DNA of 44,149 nt from an uncultured Desulfovibrio sp. Its GTDB lineage: Bacteria > Desulfobacterota > Desulfovibrionia > Desulfovibrionales > Desulfovibrionaceae. Both the position numbers and the translations under genes were made by a program. The notes under the pieces were generated by a model that worked only from the letters and a program-made list of their open reading frames with translations, did no database searches and had not been told where the DNA came from. Where the stretch lies: contig CALVHF010000009.1 in assembly GCA_944327295.1 (NCBI GenBank), positions 1-44,149 on the forward strand, written 5' to 3'. This document shows, piece by piece, positions 38,798 to 44,149 of this stretch. Position 1 is the first letter of the stretch, and the number at the start of each line of letters is the position of its first letter.

Positions 38798-38828
38798 AAA
38801 AGGGAAGGAGTCCAGAAGACCCCTTCCC
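38798..38828 (-). terminator. Partial terminator/attenuator between rpmA and obg
   Basis: On the minus strand GGGAAGG-G-GTC pairs with GAC-T-CCTTCCC around TTCTG and is followed by TTTT (38801-38798). The short T tail suggests partial termination, giving more ribosomal protein than Obg message. It lies 27 nt after the rpmA stop. Confidence 0.55.
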
Positions 38829-38855
38829 TGCAAAAACTTTCTGTAACCTGAAACG

Positions 38856-39125
38856 TTACTCGGCGGCAACATCCACGTGCACTCTTGTGAGCACACGACG
38901 CTTGCGAGCGTACTGCTCGAAGCGCACCTTGCCCGGCTTGGTGGCAAAGAGGGTGAAATCCCTGCCCATACCAACATTTTCACCGGGGTAGATACGGGTG
39001 CCGAGCTGACGGACGATGATGCAGCCCGGAACAACGCTCTGACCGCCAAAAACCTTGACGCCGCGACGCTGACCAGCGCTATCACGACCGTTGCGGGACG
39101 ATCCGCCTGCTTTTTTATGAGCCAT
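38856..39125 (-). CDS. rpmA: 50S ribosomal protein L27
   Basis: L27 lies near the peptidyl-transferase centre. The 89-residue protein begins [16 protein letters not shown], the normal N-terminus without the cleaved leader found in Firmicutes, and continues [20 protein letters not shown] and [22 protein letters not shown] 39125 is chosen on family start. It follows rplU by 36 nt. Confidence 0.97.
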   Translation of the reverse strand: MAHKKAGGSSRNGRDSAGQRRGVKVFGGQSVVPGCIIVRQLGTRIYPGENVGMGRDFTLFATKPGKVRFEQYARKRRVLTRVHVDVAAE

Positions 39126-39161
39126 GATCTTCTCCCAAAGCAGATTCAAACAATAAAAATG

Positions 39162-39491
39162 TTATTCAGCAGAAGCAGGGGCCCCTGCATTGATGCTCTT
39201 GATCTTCAGCGTGGTGTAATCCTGACGATGTCCACGCAGCTTGCGGGAATCGTTACGGCGCCAACGCTTGAACACAAGCACCTTGGGTCCACGGAACTGA
39301 TCGACGACTTCAGCGGTCACGGTTGCATTCTCGACACGGGGAGCACCAATCTGAAGATTTTCGCCGCCCAGCATGAGGACGTTGTCAAGAGTAACTTCCG
39401 TACCAGCTTCGGCACCGAGCTTTTCCACTCGAATCTGAGAGCCTTCTTCGATGCAGTACTGCTTTCCGCCGGTTTCGATGATTGCGTACAT
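39162..39491 (-). CDS. rplU: 50S ribosomal protein L21
   Basis: L21 binds 23S rRNA. The 109-residue protein begins MYAIIETGGKQYCIEEG and ends with VFKRWRRNDSRKLRGHRQDY followed by the usual TTLKIKSI; length is normal. GGAGG is 11 bases before ATG 39491. It is the first gene of the rplU-rpmA-obg-proB operon. On the minus strand TTGACA near 39552-39547 could be a -35, but no good -10 follows. A structured inverted-repeat region lies about 100 nt further upstream. Confidence 0.97.
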   Translation of the reverse strand: MYAIIETGGKQYCIEEGSQIRVEKLGAEAGTEVTLDNVLMLGGENLQIGAPRVENATVTAEVVDQFRGPKVLVFKRWRRNDSRKLRGHRQDYTTLKIKSINAGAPASAE

Positions 39492-39591
39492 TGTGTTGGG
39501 TACCTCCAAAAAGGGAGCAATTCCTTTGCCTCAGAAATTTTAAATTGTCAAGACTTCTTCACGACGATTTTGCAACTTTTCATGTCTGGAT

Positions 39592-39756
39592 CCGTACCGT
39601 TTCTGTGTGTCGGACCTCGTGCAGACCACTGTGCACGTGCCAGGGGCTCCGTGCACACCCCAAAAAGGTGGCCGGCGCTGTGTACCCGAACAGGCGACGG
39701 GTGACAAGCCTGTCAGGAACGCACAACCTTGCTGTTGCGACACAGACACGGTACGG
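39592..39756 (-). other. Structured intergenic region closed by a long inverted repeat, between rplU and rlmD
   Basis: On the minus strand CCGTACCGTGTCTGTGTCG (39756-39738) pairs with the matching arm at 39613-39592: nine pairs, one mismatch, seven pairs, a 2-nt bulge, then two more pairs. Inside are smaller stems: TGACA/TGTCA (near 39707-39720) and GTGCAC/GTGCAC (near 39630-39655). A further hairpin CCGTCTG/CAGACGG is at about 39780-39794. The whole divergent gap (39492-39853, 362 nt) has no supported gene. It could be a leader RNA of rplU, a small RNA, or a MITE remnant; I cannot tell which. Confidence 0.45.
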
Positions 39757-39853
39757 CTAGATTCTGCGGCCTGAGTCTGCCGTCTGGCAGACGGACACCG
39801 TGCCGTGTGCACCCAGACAAAAGAACGTCTTTGCTGAAGGAATCCGAGAATAC

Positions 39854-41317
39854 ATGCTTGCAACCTATGTCATACAGGCCCTGAGCAGTGACGGCCGGGG
39901 CATTGCCAGAGGCAATCCCGGTGAAAAGGTCACCTTTGTCAGCCAGGCCCTTCCAGGAGAAATCGTACTGGCCCGCTTTTTGAGCGAACGCAGAACCTTC
40001 TGTGAGGCAGAGGCCGTGGAAATCGTCTCTGCGTCCCCCCATGCCGTGCCTGCCCCCTGCCCGCATCAGGCGCTGTGCGGAGGCTGTCCGCTCATGCGCC
40101 TGGACTATACAGAGCAGCTTTGCTGGAAAGAGCGCTTTGTGCGGGATGCCCTGACCCGCATAGGCGGGCTTTCCACCCCGCCACTGGAACCCATTCTGGC
40201 CTCGCCACAGACCCTGGAGTACCGCAACCGCGTGGAGCTGGCCTTCGGAACGGACGAAGAAGGCCGGGTGCGGCTCGGCATGCGCCGCAGGCAGAGCCAC
40301 GCCATTGTGCCCACGCCCTCCTGCCGCCTCATCCCGGACTCAGCAAAGGAGCTCATTGCCTCCATAGAGGAACTTGTCACGGAGCAGGAGCTGAGCGCCT
40401 ACGTGCCCCCAAAAGAGACAGGCCACAGGGGACGCGGATGCAGACAGGCAAGGGGTGGCAAGGGCTATCTGCGCTTCTGCCAGCTGCGCTTTGCCACCAT
40501 TCCCGATGCCGCAAGCCTGGCCTGCGCCGATCACTTCCCGGGACAGCAGGGCATCTGGGTGATCTTTCTGACAAGCCCGGGCACCAGACGGGAAAAGGCC
40601 AGCATACACAGGATAGCCACGGACCTTTTGCTCAGGCATCCTGGCGTGCACTGCGTTATCCATGAGGAACGCGCAGCCCAGGACATGCTTGTGCGCGGCG
40701 AAAAGCGACTCCTTGCCCTGGGGCGCTGCGAAGAAAGAGCATCGGGAGCCATTGATCCGGCTCTGATGCTCATGCCCCTGGCAGGCAAAACCTATCTGAC
40801 GGATGCCGCTGACTTCTTCCAGGTCAATGGCGGAGCAGCGGACCTGCTTGTGCAGGCGGCAAGGGACTCCTGCCCGGACAAGGGGCCCGAGGCACTCATG
40901 GATTTGTACTGCGGCGTGGGCGCACCAGGCCTGTCCCTGGACGCGTCCTCTCTGCTAGGTGTGGAATATTCGCCCACGGCCGTGGCCACAGCCAGGCGCA
41001 ATGCCCTCCGCTTTGGCTGCAGGGCAGACTATGACACAGGTGATGCCGCACAGATCCTTGCCCAGCAAAAATGGCAGAGTGCCTCGTGCACGCACCTGCT
41101 CTGCGATCCGCCGCGATCCGGCATGGACAATGCAGTCCGCGACTTCATCAGGCACAGGCTGCCGCAGAGCATTGTCTACGTTTCCTGCAATCCGGCCACA
41201 CTGGCACGGGATATCCGGGATCTCGCGCCCCTGTACAGCCTGCAGAAGACAACACCCATCGATCTCTTTCCCCACACGGCCCATGTGGAATCCGTCTCTC
41301 TGCTTGTCCGCAACTGA
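39854..41317 (+). CDS. rlmD: 23S rRNA (uracil-C5)-methyltransferase, RlmD/RumA type
   Basis: This 487-residue protein methylates a uracil at C5 with SAM. It has an N-terminal TRAM-like domain (IQALSSDGRGIARGNPGEKV), iron-sulfur cysteines 69, 75 and 78 (CPHQALCGGC) plus a fourth in VPTPSCRLI, the SAM motif MDLYCGVGAPGLSLD, and the catalytic segments CDPPRSGMD and YVSCNPATLARD with the nucleophilic Cys. Whether the target is U1939 (RlmD) or U747 cannot be settled by sight. ATG 39854 fits the family start. The order next to rplU and the atp genes agrees with what I recall for Desulfovibrio. Confidence 0.88.
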   Translation: MLATYVIQALSSDGRGIARGNPGEKVTFVSQALPGEIVLARFLSERRTFCEAEAVEIVSASPHAVPAPCPHQALCGGCPLMRLDYTEQLCWKERFVRDALTRIGGLSTPPLEPILASPQTLEYRNRVELAFGTDEEGRVRLGMRRRQSHAIVPTPSCRLIPDSAKELIASIEELVTEQELSAYVPPKETGHRGRGCRQARGGKGYLRFCQLRFATIPDAASLACADHFPGQQGIWVIFLTSPGTRREKASIHRIATDLLLRHPGVHCVIHEERAAQDMLVRGEKRLLALGRCEERASGAIDPALMLMPLAGKTYLTDAADFFQVNGGAADLLVQAARDSCPDKGPEALMDLYCGVGAPGLSLDASSLLGVEYSPTAVATARRNALRFGCRADYDTGDAAQILAQQKWQSASCTHLLCDPPRSGMDNAVRDFIRHRLPQSIVYVSCNPATLARDIRDLAPLYSLQKTTPIDLFPHTAHVESVSLLVRN

Positions 41318-41646
41318 TGCACTCCTGTGTGCAGCCAGGGTGCGCCCGCCCTGCTCCCAGCAGCCCCATTGCCAGACGTCAGGAAGAAGAACTGGGAGAT
41401 TGCAGGAAGGGGGCCGGGAAGGCGCTCTTCCGAAGGACTGTCCCCTGCCTGCATACTTCCTGTGCGGAAGGGAAAAGCCTTGGGCCTGCCGCCGGGCTGA
41501 CGACTTTCGAAAACCCGTGCCTGATTTTCGATTTTCAGAGGTCAGACAAGGGTCCGCAACCGGAATACGGACAGGATACTATTTTTGTATATCTTTGATT
41601 TTATCCAATAATTTTTTATTCAACCTAGGAAGTCTGCTTGTGCATA

Positions 41647-41675
41647 TTGACACAATCACATCTGGAGTGTAACTA
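41647..41675 (+). promoter_or_regulatory. Promoter of the atpZ-atpI-atpB-atpE operon
   Basis: TTGACA (41647-41652) and TAACTA (41670-41675) are 17 nt apart, 50 nt before the atpZ start. The rest of the 408-nt gap after rlmD (41318-41725) holds no supported gene; it changes from G+C-rich to A+T-rich near 41570 as the promoter is approached. Confidence 0.65.
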
Positions 41676-41725
41676 AGTCGGCTAAGCTTTACTGTATTTT
41701 GAGCGCTTCTTGGAGAGGAGGCTTA

Positions 41726-42082
41726 ATGGCATTTCTAGACTTCCTCAAGGTACAGAGACAGGGTCTGGAAGGGCTGGCCTCTGTTGGTGTCATTGGCATG
41801 CACATGGTCAGTGGCCCCCTGGTAGGTCTCGCAATAGGCTATTTTCTTGACCGGTGGCTGGAAACCGGCCCGTGGCTGAAGCTCATCTTTCTGGTCATTG
41901 GCATAGGTGCCGGCTTTCTCAACGTCTACATGGACACCAAAATCCTGGTCAAGAGGCTCGACAGACAGGGACGATCGTCTGACGATGCCAGCCGGGAGAC
42001 CAGCCAGGACACCCGGGGAGATGCTCCCAGGGATTCCTCGCAGGAGGCCTCCAGGATGCAGCACAAGGATGACAATGGCTAA
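41726..42082 (+). CDS. atpZ: AtpZ/AtpI-type small membrane protein of the ATP synthase operon
   Basis: The 118-residue protein has two membrane segments (VSGPLVGLAIGYFLDRW and LKLIFLVIGIGAGFLNVYMD) followed by a charged, Ser/Asp/Arg-rich tail. This is the AtpZ-type (COG5336) pattern; such proteins work with AtpI in ATP synthase assembly or in Mg transport. GAGGAG is six bases before ATG 41726. It overlaps the next gene by eight nt, so the two are coupled. Confidence 0.82.
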   Translation: MAFLDFLKVQRQGLEGLASVGVIGMHMVSGPLVGLAIGYFLDRWLETGPWLKLIFLVIGIGAGFLNVYMDTKILVKRLDRQGRSSDDASRETSQDTRGDAPRDSSQEASRMQHKDDNG

Positions 42083-42500
42083 ATTCAGCATGCACGGCAG
42101 CCTTGACGGCTGGCTCCAAAAAAGGGGTATTAGCAATCCTCTTGTTGTACCAGTCCTGCGCAATCAGCTGGTCTTTCTGCTCCTGATTCTGTTCCTCAGC
42201 TCGGCGGTTGCTACAGAAACTCTTCTGGGCATCTGGTTTACTGCAGGCTTTGCAGTCATGACCTACATTCTGTACAGCTGGGCACAATTTTTCTCTCATT
42301 CACCTCTTGAGTCTTACAGCAGCGCCTTTTTGCGTGCAGTGCTTTTGCGTTTCTTTCTCCGTCTCATCATCCTGGCAGCAGCATTGTATGCCTGCATTGC
42401 ACTGGCTCAGGCCAATCCCATGGCTGTCCTCGCCGGCAGCGTCGCAGGCACTCTTGCTCCGCTCTTGACATTGGCATGGGAAAAGGGCAGTAAGAATTAA
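42075..42500 (+). CDS. atpI: ATP synthase subunit I (AtpI)
   Basis: A 141-residue membrane protein with four hydrophobic segments (LVFLLLILFLSSAVATETLL, AGFAVMTYILYSWAQFF, LRFFLRLIILAAALYACIAL and MAVLAGSVAGTLAPLL), typical of the AtpI family (ATP-synt_I). AtpI helps assemble the c ring. ATG 42075 lies inside the end of atpZ, implying coupling, and no other start has a ribosome site. atpB follows after 42 nt. Confidence 0.8.
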   Translation: MAKFSMHGSLDGWLQKRGISNPLVVPVLRNQLVFLLLILFLSSAVATETLLGIWFTAGFAVMTYILYSWAQFFSHSPLESYSSAFLRAVLLRFFLRLIILAAALYACIALAQANPMAVLAGSVAGTLAPLLTLAWEKGSKN

Positions 42501-42542
42501 GATCCCCTGTTCGGGACTTCACAAAAACGAGGGAGGCTTCTC

Positions 42543-43247
42543 ATGGCAGGTTTGGCGCATCCCGTACTCATCTCAACTATCTGCAACATGGATACCATTG
42601 AGATAGGCGGCAAAACTATTGAATTTCAGCACGTCTTCTACTCTTGGCTCTGCATGGCCATCTTGTTTGTTGCGGCCTGGCTGTGCAGAAGGCGTCTGAC
42701 CATGGTTCCCGGCACGCTGCAGAACTTCTGGGAAGCTATCATAGAGAACCTGGAAAACTTTATCTGTTCCACCCTGGGCGATAAACACGGTCCCAAGTGG
42801 GTTCCCCTGCTGGCAGGTCTGTTCATCTACCTCCTGGGCTCCAACCTGATGGGCCTCATTCCCGGTTTCAATGCTCCTACCGCAAATCTGAATACAACAG
42901 TCAGCATGGCTCTGTTTGTATTCGTTCTCTATAACATCGTCGGCATTTACATCTGGCATCACAACTACATCAAGCAGTTCCTGGGCGTCTCCAAGTGGCT
43001 CATCCCTCTGATGCTGCCCCTGGAAATCGTGTCGCACATTTCTCGTCCGGTCTCTCTCTCCCTCCGTCTATTCGGTAACATCCGCGGCGAAGAAATCGTG
43101 CTCATCCTCTTCTTCATCATGGCACCTGTCATTGCCACGATTCCTGTCTACGCCCTGTTCCTGCTTGCCAAGTTCATGCAGGCCTTGGTCTTCTTCCTGC
43201 TGACCATGTTCTACCTCAAGGGTGCCATTGAAGGTCCCGAACATTAA
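42543..43247 (+). CDS. atpB: ATP synthase F0 subunit a
   Basis: Subunit a forms the two half-channels for ions next to the c ring. The 234-residue protein has five to six membrane segments and the key helix [21 protein letters not shown], whose Arg in SLSLRLFGN is the essential one facing the c-ring carboxylate. [20 protein letters not shown] is the other conserved part. GAGGGAGG lies before ATG 42543. The F1 genes and subunit b are not in this window, a split known in Desulfovibrio. Confidence 0.95.
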   Translation: MAGLAHPVLISTICNMDTIEIGGKTIEFQHVFYSWLCMAILFVAAWLCRRRLTMVPGTLQNFWEAIIENLENFICSTLGDKHGPKWVPLLAGLFIYLLGSNLMGLIPGFNAPTANLNTTVSMALFVFVLYNIVGIYIWHHNYIKQFLGVSKWLIPLMLPLEIVSHISRPVSLSLRLFGNIRGEEIVLILFFIMAPVIATIPVYALFLLAKFMQALVFFLLTMFYLKGAIEGPEH

Positions 43248-43320
43248 ACCGAACACAAACTCTACGGGGAATGGCCGACGTTTTCGGCCCAACCATATAC
43301 AACCTCGCAAGGAGCATTCC

Positions 43321-43650
43321 ATGCGCAAATTCTTTCTCGTCGCTCTGAACCTCATTGGCATGATGGCTATGGCCACAATGGCTTTCGCCGCCCCCGCTAC
43401 CCTTGACGCTGCCGGCCTCGGCAACACCTGCGTGGCTGCTGCTCTCGGTATCGGCATCGCTGCCTTTGGCTGTGGCATCGGCATGGGCCTTGGCCTGCGC
43501 GGCGCTTGTGACGGCGTTGCCCGCAATCCTGAAGTGAGCGGCAAAATCACCGGTACCATGATTCTTGCCTTCGCATTCATCGAATCCCTGGCCATTTACG
43601 CCCTGGTTATCAGCTTCATCCTGCTGTACGCCAACCCCTACGTCGGCTAG
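43321..43650 (+). CDS. atpE: ATP synthase F0 subunit c
   Basis: The 109-residue protein makes the rotating c ring. It has an N-terminal hydrophobic extension that looks like a signal peptide (KFFLVALNLIGMMAMATMAF, then AAP), then two helices joined by the polar loop RNPEV; the ion-binding Glu is in AFIESLAIYALV. The first helix has no Gln at the usual sodium-ligand place, so proton coupling is more likely than sodium, though this is only a motif reading. AAGGAG lies seven bases before ATG 43321. Confidence 0.94.
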   Translation: MRKFFLVALNLIGMMAMATMAFAAPATLDAAGLGNTCVAAALGIGIAAFGCGIGMGLGLRGACDGVARNPEVSGKITGTMILAFAFIESLAIYALVISFILLYANPYVG

Positions 43651-43701
43651 TACACAAGACCATATTTCAGGATGAGGACCCGCTCATCCTGATCAAAGTA
43701 C

Positions 43702-43740
43702 AAAAGGGAGAAAGGAAGCCATTCCTCTCTCCCTTTTTCT
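43702..43740 (+). terminator. Rho-independent terminator of the atp operon
   Basis: AAAAGGGAGA..GGAA pairs with TTCC..TCTCCCTTTTT, followed by more T (TTTTTCTT). It lies 51 nt after the atpE stop. Just before it, CAGGATGAG (43668-43676) and CTCATCCTG (43683-43691) form a second perfect 9-bp stem without a T tail, which may protect the 3' end of this abundant message. Confidence 0.88.
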
Positions 43741-44074
43741 TGTCCTTTGCCTGGCCCGGATGTCCACCGTTCACCAGGCTGTCGAATTCTCCCAGCAGCG
43801 CGTATGGCTCCGGAGATGCTCCTCTAGACCGCACAAGGGGCGAATTTGAAACAACTCCCGGCAGGGAAGAGTCACATCATCCACAACGAGCATGCAAAAA
43901 AGGGCCGTCCGGTACAGCTCTGCCATGCCCCTCACACTCCCAACTTTTGTGTGCATGGACAGGAAGGACATGCCTCCCCCAAGGAACATGCTCTCCTGAT
44001 GGATTGCCTCATCCCCCGCCTCGCGTCCTATCCTGCATTGCCGACTTTTCCATCCTGAATCTCTGTGGTTCTCT

Positions 44075-44106
44075 TTGAAGCTCCCCCGTCTTACGACGGG
44101 GGATTC
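44075..44106 (-). repeat. IS200/IS605-like right end at the window edge
   Basis: TTTGAAGCTCCCCCGTC, loop TTAC, GACGGGGGATTC: an 8-bp perfect stem (44083-44090 with 44095-44102) in the same frame of bases as the tnpB relic end at 9755 (TTGACATTCTCCCC, hairpin, GGATTC). Read on the minus strand this would be the terminal hairpin of an element whose tnpB should lie beyond base 44149. The rest of the tail, 43741-44074, holds no supported gene. It could also be an isolated hairpin. Confidence 0.4.
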
Positions 44107-44149
44107 TCTCCCAGAACGAGAAAATGGCTTTCTGCAGAACCTTTCGGCC

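Overview
The window looks like a chromosomal contig from a sulfate-reducing bacterium of the Desulfovibrionaceae. The evidence is the G+C-rich coding sequence, the block rplU-rpmA-obg-proB next to an RlmD/RumA-type rRNA methyltransferase, the small atpZ-atpI-atpB-atpE cluster without the other ATP synthase genes, the fused uroporphyrinogen methyltransferase/synthase, and a HEAT-like protein of a type I recall from Desulfovibrio. The genus cannot be fixed from sequence alone. The odd length, and the fact that both ends fall in transposon-end-like repeats, suggest a complete contig cut at repeats.

Layout. 1-3.8 kb (minus strand): pepA, a cobA-hemD fusion and purN, probably one operon. 4.1-6.7 kb (plus): hemW and an RtcB-type RNA ligase with its own near-consensus promoter. 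6.8-10.8 kb: an accessory stretch with a broken von Willebrand A (VWA) gene split by a solo IS200/IS605-like end, a class II aldolase, thiL, and a decayed tnpB with a still recognisable right end of omega-RNA type. 10.8-19.1 kb (minus): a UvrD-family helicase, a small membrane protein, and a sugar cluster: KdnB and KdnA (8-amino-Kdo synthesis), a fused cytidylyltransferase/PseG-like protein, an SpsF-like cytidylyltransferase and an unknown 167-residue protein. 19.3-22.6 kb (minus): folD, eno, coaX. 23.3-29.1 kb (plus): the rod-shape operon mreB-mreC-mreD-mrdA-rodA. 29.5-30.6 kb: GAPDH. 30.7-31.8 kb (minus): queA. 31.9-36.3 kb (plus): a lipoprotein, coaBC, an unknown protein, a two-gene LysO lysine exporter and a HEAT-like protein. 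36.3-39.5 kb (minus): the rplU-rpmA-obg-proB operon. 39.9-43.7 kb (plus): rlmD-like and atpZ-atpI-atpB-atpE, ending in a strong terminator.

Most of the window is housekeeping: tetrapyrrole, folate, CoA and cell-wall functions, lower glycolysis, ribosome assembly, and the a and c subunits of ATP synthase. The sugar cluster probably supplies a modified Kdo or related acidic sugar for the cell surface.

The most striking non-gene signal is a 97-bp terminal-inverted-repeat element present in two identical copies 12 kb apart. Each copy sits in the CTAG that contains the TAG stop codon of the upstream gene, in the same orientation relative to transcription, and rebuilds that stop codon. It is best read as a recently active, IS630/Tc1-like MITE (TA target duplication). 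One copy separates mreC from mreD.
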